DNA of 64,000 nucleotides, taken from Sphingomonas crocodyli (GTDB lineage Bacteria; Pseudomonadota; Alphaproteobacteria; Sphingomonadales; Sphingomonadaceae). Every line of letters begins with the position of its first letter. Position 1 is the stretch's first letter. A model generated the notes under the pieces. It saw only the letters and a program-made list of their open reading frames with translations, made no database searches and was not told where the DNA came from. The translations under genes were made by a program, and so were the position numbers. The stretch covers positions 62,001 through 126,000 of the forward strand of contig NZ_SACN01000002.1 in the NCBI RefSeq assembly GCF_004005865.1. The letters run 5' to 3'. Below are positions 1-8,013 of the stretch, one piece after another.

Positions 1-1122
1 ATCGTCCTTGCGCCCCGCATAGAAATCGACCGTGCCGCGAATATAGAGCAGTTCGGCATTTTCGGGATCGGCGGCGAGCAACTGATCGATGATCGCCATG
101 CCCGTCGCCTTGTCGCCCCCGGCAATCTCGGCGCGGCCCAGAACGCGCCTTGCATAGGGATCGTCGGGATAAAGTGCGGCGGCCTTGCGGATCGCGGCGA
201 CGAGCGCGGGCTCGCGCGCCGACGGGACCACCCCGATCATAAGCGCGGCATGGGGCAGCAGCAGATCGTCGGCCGATTGCGGCAGCGTGCGGATCGTGAT
301 TGCCGCCTGCGGCCCGACCGGACGCGGCATCGCGCCATAGGGGATGCCGGCCGTCATGTAGCGCTTCAGATGGGCTTCGAAGGCGTCATGATCGATGCCG
401 AACGCGGCCTTGAACGCCTCTGCTTCGGGCACTTCGCGCTGCAGGTCGGCCAGATAGCGTGTCAACGCCGCGCGACGCCCCTCGTCGGCGAACAGATAAT
501 GCACGATCAGCCAGCTTTCGGCGTAGAATTGCGCCATTTCCGCGCGGTTCGTGCAGCATTTTCCGGAAAGGATGCGGTCGACCGGCAGCCACGTCCCGCG
601 CAGCAGATCGGCCGCGCGCCCCGGATTGTAGCGGCCGATCTCGATCCGATCGCCGTCGGCCTTCGCCGTCATCACATATTCGGCGAAGCCTTCGTTGAAC
701 CAGCCGGGATAGTAGGCCGGATAGTAACGTGCGGTGAAATGGTGGGCATATTCGTGCAGCAGCACCTGCTCACCGCCCAGCCCCGGCTGGCCGCTGCGCA
801 CCGCGAAGGCCGCCGTGCCGCCGACGCGCGCACGATAGAAGCCGAGCACGCCCGGCGGCACCGGCTCGACGATCGCAAGATCCTTCGGCGATTTGACCAG
901 ATAGACCTTGAGCGGCGCGCGCGATGGCGGCGCGATCGTGCCCGTCAGCGTGCGCAGGATCTGATCGTAATTTTCGAGCAGCGCCACCGACTTGCGCAGA
1001 TCGCCCTCACCACCGTCGCTATAGACGATGAAGTTGGGCGATCGCGCCTCGATCCAGCGCGCCTGCAGTGTCGCGGGCGCGATCAGGCAAAGCAGGGCGA
1101 TGAATCGGGCGAGGTGCGACAT
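1..1122 (-). CDS. Exported HExxH metallopeptidase-like protein, C-terminus cut by window edge
   Basis: The frame is open from the ATG at 1122 through base 1, so at least 374 residues are seen and the C-terminus is missing. Residues 1 to about 21 form a signal peptide ending in LQA. Residues 123-128 read HEYAHH, a HExxH zinc motif, followed near residue 147 by NEGFAEY, whose Glu could be the third metal ligand of a gluzincin. The region after residue 300 looks helical and TPR-like (paired short helices with Ala and Leu at regular spacing). This layout matches exported DUF1570-like peptidases. The substrate is unknown. It stands alone, followed on the same strand by nothing visible in the window. 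Confidence 0.8.
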   Translation of the reverse strand, partial: MSHLARFIALLCLIAPATLQARWIEARSPNFIVYSDGGEGDLRKSVALLENYDQILRTLTGTIAPPSRAPLKVYLVKSPKDLAIVEPVPPGVLGFYRARVGGTAAFAVRSGQPGLGGEQVLLHEYAHHFTARYYPAYYPGWFNEGFAEYVMTAKADGDRIEIGRYNPGRAADLLRGTWLPVDRILSGKCCTNRAEMAQFYAESWLIVHYLFADEGRRAALTRYLADLQREVPEAEAFKAAFGIDHDAFEAHLKRYMTAGIPYGAMPRPVGPQAAITIRTLPQSADDLLLPHAALMIGVVPSAREPALVAAIRKAAALYPDDPYARRVLGRAEIAGGDKATGMAIIDQLLAADPENAELLYIRGTVDFYAGRKDD

Positions 1123-1202
1123 GGCGCATCATTGTTGCCATTGCGAAACATTCGCAATCGAGATTTCATCAATCCCGATGCCGCACCGATCGCACCGGCG
1201 CG

Positions 1203-2030
1203 TCAGACACCCAGATATCGGACCGGCAGCGGCACTTCCTCAAATCCGGTTGCAGTGCGCGTCAGGCGGAAGGCCTTGGCCGCTTTGCGGGTGGAGACGA
1301 TCTCGACCATCTCGGTGCCGCGATAGAGGACCGCCGCATCGTTTTCGAGCGCGATGCCGGGGCTGTCGATCGATCCGTCGGCGATGAACTTGCGATATTG
1401 CGAGATGCGATCGGGGCGGACGTTGTAATGCGGGTTGGTCGATCCAGGCAGGAAGCCCAGGCCGCCCACCGGCGCCAGTACCTTGGGGAAGCTGTCGGTC
1501 AGGCCCGACTGGAACCAGCAGATCAGCCCCGCGCTGCCGCCCGACATCACCACACCCGCCTCCCACGCGGTCTTGAGCGCCTTGTCGAAGCCCCAGTCGC
1601 GCCACAAGGTCATCATGTTGCGGGTCGATCCGCCGCCGACGAAGACGATGTCCATGCCCATCAGATAATTGGCGAAATCGAGCGTTTCGGGCTGGTAGAT
1701 GTTGAAGTGGCGCACCTCGCACGGATGGGTTTCCATGCCGCGCGCGAACGTCTCGAAATTGGCGGCGCTCTCGCCCGACGCGGGGCCAAGCCAGCAGATC
1801 TTGGGGCGCTTCGATCCGCTCAGGCCCAGCAGATATTCGGGCATCAAAGATGTCTCCCACGCCTGCGGGAAGAAGCCGCCGCCGCTCGCGAAGATGGTCG
1901 GCACCTTCTGGCCCGCGGGTGCCGGGGGTGGGGCGGCGCCCTGCGCGGCGGTGGCGATCGTCGCGGCAGCCGCAGCGACGGCGGTCCCGCCCACGAAGGC
2001 ACGGCGGCTGATGTCGGTCGGCTCGGTCAT
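1203..2030 (-). CDS. Peptidase S51 (dipeptidase E-like) with Tat signal
   Basis: The 275-residue protein starts MTEPTDISRRAFVGG, a twin-arginine signal followed by an Ala-rich hydrophobic stretch ending near AQGA. The family S51 nucleophile motif GGSAG puts the catalytic Ser at residue 166, and the downstream NPHY supplies a candidate catalytic His. Known S51 enzymes include cytoplasmic Asp-dipeptidases and cyanophycinase; export by the Tat system suggests a periplasmic role here, as in exported cyanophycinase-like members. The open frame runs further upstream to 2414, but the signal peptide fixes the start at 2030. It is a single gene, divergent from the thioesterase at 2155. Confidence 0.85.
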   Translation of the reverse strand: MTEPTDISRRAFVGGTAVAAAAATIATAAQGAAPPPAPAGQKVPTIFASGGGFFPQAWETSLMPEYLLGLSGSKRPKICWLGPASGESAANFETFARGMETHPCEVRHFNIYQPETLDFANYLMGMDIVFVGGGSTRNMMTLWRDWGFDKALKTAWEAGVVMSGGSAGLICWFQSGLTDSFPKVLAPVGGLGFLPGSTNPHYNVRPDRISQYRKFIADGSIDSPGIALENDAAVLYRGTEMVEIVSTRKAAKAFRLTRTATGFEEVPLPVRYLGV

Positions 2031-2154
2031 ATATGCGTCCCCTTTTGTTTCCTGTCGGGAAACAAATTGGCGCGTTTCGTTGCGCTGCACAATGGGTCGA
2101 CCTGGGTGATCGCGCGATGCTACGGCGGGCGGGAATAAGAAGGGGGAGAGTGAC

Positions 2155-2583
2155 ATGCAGCGTCTGGATCGAAGCCGGTTGATCGGACGTGTTTTCCCCA
2201 ATGAGATCGAGATTCCCGTCCGCTTCGACGATCTCGATATCCAGGCGCATGTGAACAATGTCGCGGTCGCTGTGATCTTCGAAGAGGCGCGCGCACGCTT
2301 CAACCGGCAGCATCTGCTCGCCGATCTGATCGCCATCGGCGGGACGGCAGTGGTCGCCGGGGTGCAGCTGGAGTTTGCGGGCGAGATGGCGTGGGAGCCG
2401 CTCCATATCCGCACCGGCGTGCTCGAGATTGGCCGGTCCTCCTTCCTGCTCGGTCAAACGGCGGAGCAGGGCGGCGAACTCACCGCCTTTGCCGAGGTGA
2501 TGCTGGTCGCGATGCTGAACGGGCGGCCGACGCCGTTTCCCGATGCCGTGCGCGCGAAGCTGGAGGCCGCGCTGATCGCCTGA
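2155..2583 (+). CDS. Acyl-CoA thioesterase, 4HBT hotdog family
   Basis: This 142-residue protein has the usual length of a single hotdog domain. The motif RFDDLDIQAHVNN near residues 22-34 matches the R-x-D-D-x-D-x-x-x-H-V-N-N signature of the 4-hydroxybenzoyl-CoA thioesterase group, in which the Asp acts in catalysis. It likely hydrolyses an acyl-CoA or aryl-CoA in the cytoplasm; the substrate cannot be told. The ATG lies after GGGGGAGAG at good spacing. Its TGA stop at 2581-2583 abuts the stop of the convergent EF-hand gene. Confidence 0.85.
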   Translation: MQRLDRSRLIGRVFPNEIEIPVRFDDLDIQAHVNNVAVAVIFEEARARFNRQHLLADLIAIGGTAVVAGVQLEFAGEMAWEPLHIRTGVLEIGRSSFLLGQTAEQGGELTAFAEVMLVAMLNGRPTPFPDAVRAKLEAALIA

Positions 2584-3039
2584 TCAGTCGTCCGCGTCGG
2601 GTTTGCAGGGCGCCGGCGCCCGCGTCTTGCGGACGACCTTGGTGGTCGCGAATTCGGCGGCGTCGAGCGTGCCCGATTTGTCGGCATCGGCGCCCGCGAA
2701 CTTGGTGGTCGTCTTGATCGCCCATTCCTCGAAGCTCAACCGGCCGTCGCCATTGGTGTCGAGCTTCGCATAGGCCTTGTGGCGGCTAGCGAGATATTCG
2801 TCCGCGCCGATCTTCCCGTCGCGATCCTTGTCATATCGGTTGAAGCGGCGCTCCTCCTTGGTCGCCTCATCGGCGGCGGGCGGGGTGGCGAGCGGCTCGG
2901 CGGCGTTGGCGGCGGAAGCCGAGGGAGCGGACGCGGCGACATGCGGGCGATCGCCCATGCCCTGCCAGATCAGCAGCCCGCCGCCCATCACGAGCATCGC
3001 GGCGATAACGCCGCCCAGGAACTTCCACATCGGCCCCAA
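2584..3039 (-). CDS. Membrane-anchored EF-hand protein
   Basis: A 151-residue protein with an N-terminal transmembrane helix (about residues 6-26), an Ala/Pro-rich linker, then three calcium-binding loops of EF-hand form: DKDRDGKIGADE, DTNGDGRLSFEE and DADKSGTLDAAE. All three keep Asp/Asn/Ser at positions 1, 3 and 5, Gly at 6 and Glu at 12, so all should bind Ca2+. The N-in helix places the EF-hands in the periplasm. Such proteins are frequent in sphingomonads; the role is unknown. A second possible start lies three codons downstream (MWKF). Confidence 0.85.
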   Translation of the reverse strand: MGPMWKFLGGVIAAMLVMGGGLLIWQGMGDRPHVAASAPSASAANAAEPLATPPAADEATKEERRFNRYDKDRDGKIGADEYLASRHKAYAKLDTNGDGRLSFEEWAIKTTTKFAGADADKSGTLDAAEFATTKVVRKTRAPAPCKPDADD

Positions 3040-3075
3040 TCCCCCTAGCAGGCGTTCAGCTTACGAAAGGAGACG

Positions 3076-3540
3076 ATGATGGCAATGCCGACATTCCCGA
3101 TCGAAGGCGGCTGCTGCTGCGGCCGGGTTCGCTTCCGCCTGACCGAGGCGCCGTGGATGGAGACTGTGTGCCATTGCCGCGGTTGTCAGCGCATGACCGC
3201 CAGCGCCTTTTCGACCACGCTCATCATGCCCGACAGCGGGTTCGAACTGATCGGCGGGGAAACGGTGGTCGGCGGGATGCACGGCGATCAGGCCGATCAT
3301 CATCATTGCGACTGGTGCAAGAGCTGGGTCTTCACCCGGCCGCGCGGCGACCTGGGCTTCGTCAACGTCCGCGCGACCCTGCTCGACGATGCCGGCTGGT
3401 TCGCGCCGTGGGCGGAAACGCAGACGGCGGAGAAATTGCCGTGGGCCGAAACGGGGGCGACCAAAAGCTTCGAACGCTTCCCGCCGATGGACCAGTATCA
3501 GGCTTTGATCGGCGAATATCGCGCCACGCGGGGGCTTTGA
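3076..3540 (+). CDS. GFA/CENP-V family zinc protein
   Basis: The 154-residue protein carries the zinc ligand pattern of the GFA family (glutathione-dependent formaldehyde-activating enzyme-like): CCCG at residues 13-16, C-x-C-x2-C at 32-37 and C-x2-C in CDWC about residue 79. Family members bind two zinc ions; few have a proven function, so the formaldehyde link should not be assumed. A strong AAAGGAGA ribosome site at 3066-3073 serves either ATG 3076 or, at better spacing, ATG 3079. Confidence 0.85.
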   Translation: MMAMPTFPIEGGCCCGRVRFRLTEAPWMETVCHCRGCQRMTASAFSTTLIMPDSGFELIGGETVVGGMHGDQADHHHCDWCKSWVFTRPRGDLGFVNVRATLLDDAGWFAPWAETQTAEKLPWAETGATKSFERFPPMDQYQALIGEYRATRGL

Positions 3541-3604
3541 CGCCCGTCAAAGCGCGGTCGCCGCGACTCTCCTAGAACCGAATCATCAGTTCAGGAGACC
3601 TTCG

Positions 3605-4021
3605 ATGACCAGGCATCTGACCCAGGCACAGCTTCACGCCGCCGCCCATGTCGCTCGCCACAGCGGGCAACACGCACCGCGGACCTTCGATCTCCCGCCC
3701 GTGCTCCACGTCGCGACCTTTGGGGCCTATTTCGCCTTTCTCGGCTTCATGGGCGCGGCCTTCATGAATGCGGAGCTGTTCATCCCCTTCGCGATCTTCG
3801 GCACCTTCATCGCGATGGCGTTTCTGGTCCCCGGCATGTGGGCGAAGATCGCCCCGCGCGCGCCGGGCCGGCATCAGAGCTGGGACGAGTTCATGCACGA
3901 AGGCATCGTCTGCGCCACAGGCCGGCTGAAGGGCCGCGAGGCGATCGCGCAGGTGATGGTGCTGCCGATCCTGATCGTCGCGTGGAGCGCCGCGATCCTG
4001 ATCATCAAGCTGACGATCTGA
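3605..4021 (+). CDS. Small inner-membrane protein of unknown function
   Basis: A 138-residue protein with a His/Ala-rich N-terminus (about 45 residues), two adjacent transmembrane helices (about 38-58 and 62-80), a basic cytoplasmic-looking loop with RAPGRH, and a last helix near the C-terminus (PILIVAWSAAILIIKLTI). I do not recognise a family. GGAG lies seven bases before the ATG. It may be read with the GFA gene upstream (gap 64 bases), but no functional link is visible. Confidence 0.7.
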   Translation: MTRHLTQAQLHAAAHVARHSGQHAPRTFDLPPVLHVATFGAYFAFLGFMGAAFMNAELFIPFAIFGTFIAMAFLVPGMWAKIAPRAPGRHQSWDEFMHEGIVCATGRLKGREAIAQVMVLPILIVAWSAAILIIKLTI

Positions 4022-4069
4022 ATCCTCTAGCGGCGCCGGTAACCTCTCCTCTGACCGGTGCCGCTAACC

Positions 4070-4768
4070 TTATCCCGCCGCGGTTTCCAGCCCGGCGGGA
4101 TCTCTTACGATCAGGCCACGTGGCCCCATCCGGGCGATCAGCCCGTCGCTTTCCAGCTGGCCGAGCTGCCGACTGACCGTTTCGATCGTGAGGCCCAGCA
4201 GGGCCGCCATTTCTCCGCGCGTCAGCGGCAGATCGAAGGCGAGCGAACTGTGGCACGGCGCATCCGACGCCGCCCGCGCGAACAGCAGGATCAGCCCGGC
4301 CACCCGCCCGCGCGACGATCGCCGCCCGATCAGATCGACCAGCGACCGCGTCTCGGCCAGATCGACCAGCGTGCGATCGAGGATCGAGCGCAGCAGTGCG
4401 GGATGTTCGGCCATCACCGCTTCGAACCCGCCGCGCGGGAACAGGCACAGCCGGCTGTCGGTCAGCGCCACGGCATGATGATCGACCTGGGCCGCGAACA
4501 ATTGCCCCAGAAAACCCGAAGGGTGGACGATCGCGACGATCCGCTCGGTCCCCTCGGCATCGATCCCCGACAGCTTGGCGGCGCCCGAGATCAAGGTCGC
4601 GCACGCCACGCTATCGTCGCCGGCGGCGAAGATCGTCTCCCCGCGCGCAAACTCGCGCGTCACGCCGATCCGCGCGAGCGCCGCCCGCTCCTCATCGGTC
4701 AGCGCGGCGCACACCGCCTGATCGCGGACGGGGCAACCTTCGCAACGGACGGGGGCGGCGGACGACAT
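4070..4768 (-). CDS. FNR/FixK-type transcription regulator with candidate [4Fe-4S] cysteines
   Basis: A 232-residue Crp/Fnr protein. Near the N-terminus C9-x2-C12-x7-C20 is present, with a further Cys at 108; this spacing resembles FnrL of Rhodobacter, an oxygen sensor that binds a [4Fe-4S] cluster. A cNMP-like beta-roll spans about residues 25-140. The C-terminal helix-turn-helix contains TRGEMAALLGLTIETVSR, where E-T-V-S-R matches the recognition helix of FNR that reads TTGAT half-sites. The start at 4768 is supported by GGAG five bases upstream; a GTG two codons earlier is less likely. It probably responds to oxygen loss. Its targets are not evident here. Confidence 0.88.
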   Translation of the reverse strand: MSSAAPVRCEGCPVRDQAVCAALTDEERAALARIGVTREFARGETIFAAGDDSVACATLISGAAKLSGIDAEGTERIVAIVHPSGFLGQLFAAQVDHHAVALTDSRLCLFPRGGFEAVMAEHPALLRSILDRTLVDLAETRSLVDLIGRRSSRGRVAGLILLFARAASDAPCHSSLAFDLPLTRGEMAALLGLTIETVSRQLGQLESDGLIARMGPRGLIVRDPAGLETAAG

Positions 4769-4865
4769 GGGCACTCCGATGATTTCGGGGCGGAAATAGG
4801 GGATTTGTGGCCGCGGTGCCAGATATAGCCGTTGTCGAATTGCCGACGGATGCGGTGCGCCGGGC

Positions 4866-5294
4866 TCAGCCGTAGGCGAGTACCCAGGTGCGCGCGGCGG
4901 AGAGCGACAGGAAGGCTTGGGTTTCCTCGCGACCGGCGATGCGGCGGATGTGGCCTTTGGTGACGCTGGAATCGACGACCAGCGCGATCCGGTCGCCCTC
5001 GCGCAGGATGTCGTTATATGTTGCCAGCAGCAGTTCGTGCCCGCCGGGATCGAAACTGGGGATCTCGCTGCGATCGGCGATCACGCGCAGATGGGGGCTG
5101 ATGAGCCGGCAGGCGGCGATGATCCGCCGGATGTCGCGATCATAGGCTTTGGCGACCGCGAGAGACCAATGGCCGCAGGCTTCGATTTGCAGGACGGGGC
5201 CGTCCACCCAGATGCGATAGAGATCGCGCGCATCGCCCGCACCCCGGAAGGATGCGCAAAGCGGCGATTCATCGGGGATGAGCGCGGTTGCCAT
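4866..5294 (-). CDS. STAS-like domain protein
   Basis: The open frame runs from 5456, but the conserved-looking part begins at ATG 5294, giving 142 residues. The pattern of alternating strands and helices (IWVDGPVLQIEACGHW, then a long helix, then LRVIADRSEI) resembles SpoIIAA/STAS-like proteins, which are anti-sigma antagonists or small lipid-binding modules. No phosphorylatable Ser in the DSxG form is visible. It is divergent from the P450 gene, so the two may share a control region. The family assignment is by fold pattern only. Confidence 0.6.
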   Translation of the reverse strand: MATALIPDESPLCASFRGAGDARDLYRIWVDGPVLQIEACGHWSLAVAKAYDRDIRRIIAACRLISPHLRVIADRSEIPSFDPGGHELLLATYNDILREGDRIALVVDSSVTKGHIRRIAGREETQAFLSLSAARTWVLAYG

Positions 5295-5418
5295 GTCCGG
5301 CGGCGTGGCAGGAATAGTCTTAAGGCCGCGTAGAGATTCGCAACCGTGCGCCTGTCGGTTCGACCAAGGTCCAACGATTGTGTCTCGGCGTGCCGACAAT
5401 CGCGGCAATCCGCCAAAC

Positions 5419-5446
5419 TTGACGCCTTCCCAGCAGACCCTATTTT
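5419..5446 (+). promoter_or_regulatory. Promoter candidate for the P450 gene
   Basis: TTGACG at 5419-5424 and TATTTT at 5441-5446 are separated by 16 bases, close to the sigma-70 consensus, 36 bases upstream of the P450 ATG. An imperfectly spaced dyad TTTAT-N8-ATAAA (5445-5462) overlaps the -10 and start region and could bind a regulator. Confidence 0.5.
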
Positions 5447-5481
5447 TATGATCCACGATAAATCACATCGGGAGACGTGCC

Positions 5482-6675
5482 ATGTCGGTTGCGACCACCC
5501 CGGAAACAGCATGCCCCGTTCATGGCGGCCCCGATCAGCGCAAATCGGCGCGGCTCGCGGCGGGCGGCGGGACGATCGCGCCCGATATTTCCACCGCGAC
5601 CTTCGATCAGGCGCGCGCCGTCCTGCGCAGCGGCCATACCAGCCAGGCGGGATTTCTGGCCGAGCAGGTCGGGCGGATCAGCAAGCCGATGCGCCAGCCC
5701 ATCCTCTATCTGGAGGGCGAGGCGCATCGCGTGCAGCGCAGCGCCACCGCGCGCTTCTTCACGCCGCGCGTGGTGACGACGCGCTATCGCGATCTGATGG
5801 TGCGGCTGAGCGACGATCTGGTCGGCGGCTTCCGCAAGAAGAAGCGCGCGCGGCTCGACGATCTCAGCCTCGAACTCGCGGTGGCGGTGGCGGGCGATAT
5901 CGTCGGCCTCAACACCAATGACATTCGTGGCCTGTCGAAGCGGCTGGACGCCTTCTTCACCGGCGGCTTCGAGAAGACATCGGGCAAGTGGGCGGCGATC
6001 AAGCGGATCGTTCATTCGCAGGTGCGCGTGTTCGCCTTCTACTATCGCGACGTCGTGCCTGCGATCCGCGCGCGCAAGAAGGCGCGGCAGGACGACGTGA
6101 TCTCGCACCTGATCGACGAGGGCTATACCGGCCGCGAAATATTGACCGAGTGCCTCGTCTATGGCGCGGCGGGCATGGCGACGACGCGCGAGTTCATTGT
6201 CATGGCGGCGTGGCACATGCTGGAGCGCGAGGAATTGCGCACCGCCTTCCTGGCGGCCGACGAGAGCGGGAAGATCGCGCTGCTGGAGGAGTTGCTGCGG
6301 CTCGAACCCGTCGTGGGCTTCCTGTTTCGCCGGATGAAGGCCGATCTGCCGGGCGATGATGCGTCGATCAAGGCGGGCGAGGCCGTGGCGATCGACGTGC
6401 GCGCCGCCAATACGGACGAGGCGGCGTTCGGCGCCTGCCCCCACGCGGTTGAGCCGGGGCGCAAGGTCAGCGCCAAATATGGCAATGCCGGGCTTTCGTT
6501 CGGTGATGGCGAGCATCGCTGCCCCGGCGCGCAGGTCGCGCTCTACGAAACCTGCCTGTTCCTCGAACGGCTGCTGGCGACGCCGGGGCTGAAACTGGAA
6601 CGCGCGCCCGACATAAAGTGGAACAGGCTGGTCACCGGTTACGAACTGCGCAACGCGGTGATCACCTGCGATTAA
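5482..6675 (+). CDS. Cytochrome P450 with atypical I-helix
   Basis: A 397-residue soluble bacterial-type P450. The haem loop reads FGDGEHRCPG with the thiolate ligand at C347, and the K-helix ExxR lies in EELLRLE. The I-helix oxygen-activation motif, usually A/G-G-x-D/E-T-T, reads AGMATT with Ala233 where the acid is expected. It would oxidise a small hydrophobic compound using a ferredoxin, possibly the one encoded at 43742. Its 3' end faces the Rieske oxygenase. GGGAGA seven bases before ATG 5482 supports the start. The loss of the acid may mean an unusual proton-delivery route, peroxide use, or a non-oxygenase reaction. Confidence 0.92.
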   Translation: MSVATTPETACPVHGGPDQRKSARLAAGGGTIAPDISTATFDQARAVLRSGHTSQAGFLAEQVGRISKPMRQPILYLEGEAHRVQRSATARFFTPRVVTTRYRDLMVRLSDDLVGGFRKKKRARLDDLSLELAVAVAGDIVGLNTNDIRGLSKRLDAFFTGGFEKTSGKWAAIKRIVHSQVRVFAFYYRDVVPAIRARKKARQDDVISHLIDEGYTGREILTECLVYGAAGMATTREFIVMAAWHMLEREELRTAFLAADESGKIALLEELLRLEPVVGFLFRRMKADLPGDDASIKAGEAVAIDVRAANTDEAAFGACPHAVEPGRKVSAKYGNAGLSFGDGEHRCPGAQVALYETCLFLERLLATPGLKLERAPDIKWNRLVTGYELRNAVITCD

Positions 6676-6678
6676 GTC

Positions 6679-6700
6679 GGCGGCGGATCACTCCGCCGCC
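6679..6700. terminator. Hairpin between convergent P450 and Rieske genes
   Basis: A perfect 9-base stem (GGCGGCGGA / TCCGCCGCC) with loop TCAC begins four bases after the P450 stop and covers the stop codon of the Rieske gene. No U-run follows on either strand, so it is at best a transcript-end stabiliser or a weak bidirectional terminator. Confidence 0.45.
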
Positions 6701-7872
6701 TGCCCGTACAACTCGGCCAGCGCCACCGCCGGATCATGGCCGATGATGCGGTCGTAATTCTTGTGCATGCGCAGGACGTTCTGTTCGCGGCGGCCCAGGA
6801 TGATCGACGGCACCGCGCCATTTTCCATCATGATCTGCGAATTGGACTGGACCTTCATGTCCTCGTCCATCGCGACCTTGAACAGCATGTCGGCGATATA
6901 TTTGTCCTTCGCCTCGCGCTCGGGCGACGGCTTCTTGCCCCAGCCATAGACGCGGAAGATGTAGTTGCACTTGCCCGGTTCATCGGCCGGATCGCTGCGC
7001 TGGAAGATGCCGACCGATTCCCCCGCGATCACGATCGAATTGGGGAAGACCGAGTTGGAGCAGGAGAAATAGGGATGTTCGGGCCATTCCTCCTCGGGAA
7101 TGTCCTTCAGCTTCACGATGTCGGGCGACGTGGTGACGAGCGTGTGGTGCAGCCCCCAGTCGAGGTGGAGGAATTGCGGCAGCGTCATCGGGCCGACCGT
7201 CTCGGGATGGAGGAAGGGGACGTGATAACCCTCGACCCCGCCGTCGACCGCATGTTTCCAGTTGATCCGCGCGACCGTCTGAAACTCGGCGACGAGGTGC
7301 AGATTGTCGTAATGATAGCCGGCGAGATGATCCTTCATCGGGCCGAAGAATTCGTCGGCGTCGATCGGCGGCGCGGCGGGGTTCGGGTTCACCAGGATGA
7401 AGCCGATCGTCTCGACGCATTGCAGCTCGATCAGGTCGCGATGTTCGAGCAGATTGTCGAACGCCACACGGCCCGGCACGCCGACCAGCGCGCCATCCAG
7501 CCCGAAGGTCCAGGCATGATAGGGGCAGACGAACGCCTTTGCCTTGCCGCAGCCTTCGGCCAGCTGAACCCCGCGATGGCGGCAGGCGTTCAGGAAGGCG
7601 CGAACCTTCTCATCCTTGCCGCGCACGATCAGGATCGGGCGGCCGGCGACCTCGGTGGCGTAATAGCTGCCCGGTTCGGGCACGTCGGCGCTGAACGCGA
7701 GAAGCTGGGTCCGGTTGAGGAACAGCTCCTGCTTTTCCTTCTCGAACCGCGCCGGATCGGTGAAGCGGCCGATGTCGAGTTCGACCGCCGGCTCCTCGGA
7801 TGTCTGGATGACGTGATTGTCGATCATGTCGAGAAGTTCTCGAGCGATCTTGATGCGTGCCTCGCGCTGCAT
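6688..7872 (-). CDS. Rieske non-haem iron oxygenase, alpha subunit
   Basis: A 394-residue protein with a Rieske [2Fe-2S] site (C97-R-H99 and C116-P-Y-H119) and a catalytic domain with the mononuclear iron ligands H217-V-P-F-L-H222. This is the layout of aromatic ring-hydroxylating oxygenases and related demethylases. No beta subunit lies beside it, so it may be a homotrimeric type. It needs an external reductase and ferredoxin. GAGGAGAG stands directly before ATG 7872. Its leader contains an exact 18-base palindrome touching this ribosome site. The substrate cannot be inferred. Confidence 0.92.
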   Translation of the reverse strand: MQREARIKIARELLDMIDNHVIQTSEEPAVELDIGRFTDPARFEKEKQELFLNRTQLLAFSADVPEPGSYYATEVAGRPILIVRGKDEKVRAFLNACRHRGVQLAEGCGKAKAFVCPYHAWTFGLDGALVGVPGRVAFDNLLEHRDLIELQCVETIGFILVNPNPAAPPIDADEFFGPMKDHLAGYHYDNLHLVAEFQTVARINWKHAVDGGVEGYHVPFLHPETVGPMTLPQFLHLDWGLHHTLVTTSPDIVKLKDIPEEEWPEHPYFSCSNSVFPNSIVIAGESVGIFQRSDPADEPGKCNYIFRVYGWGKKPSPEREAKDKYIADMLFKVAMDEDMKVQSNSQIMMENGAVPSIILGRREQNVLRMHKNYDRIIGHDPAVALAELYGQAAE

Positions 7873-7881
7873 GTTTCTCTC

Positions 7882-7899
7882 CTCGCCACCGGTGGCGAG
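7882..7899 (-). promoter_or_regulatory. 18-base perfect palindrome in the Rieske gene leader
   Basis: CTCGCCACC|GGTGGCGAG is a perfect palindrome 10 to 27 bases before the Rieske ATG. On the minus strand its last bases (GAG) are also the first bases of the ribosome site GAGGAG. It may be the operator of a dimeric repressor or a translation-blocking stem. Confidence 0.5.
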
Positions 7900-8013
7900 C
7901 CGAGTCGGACAGCTGCGCCCCGTCTTTTTTATATAGCGTAAGAGTATTCACAGCGGACGCGCGCCGTCAATCGGGAGTCTTCACTCCCGCCCCGTGGCGC
8001 GACGCCGCTTTCG

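Noticed and set aside
250..1326. Long plus-strand open frame opposite the HExxH gene
   Set aside because: Arg/Ala-rich shadow; the minus strand has a signal peptide and catalytic motif.
6736..7941. 401-codon plus-strand frame across the Rieske gene
   Set aside because: Antisense shadow of a gene with clear Rieske and iron motifs; no recognisable domain.
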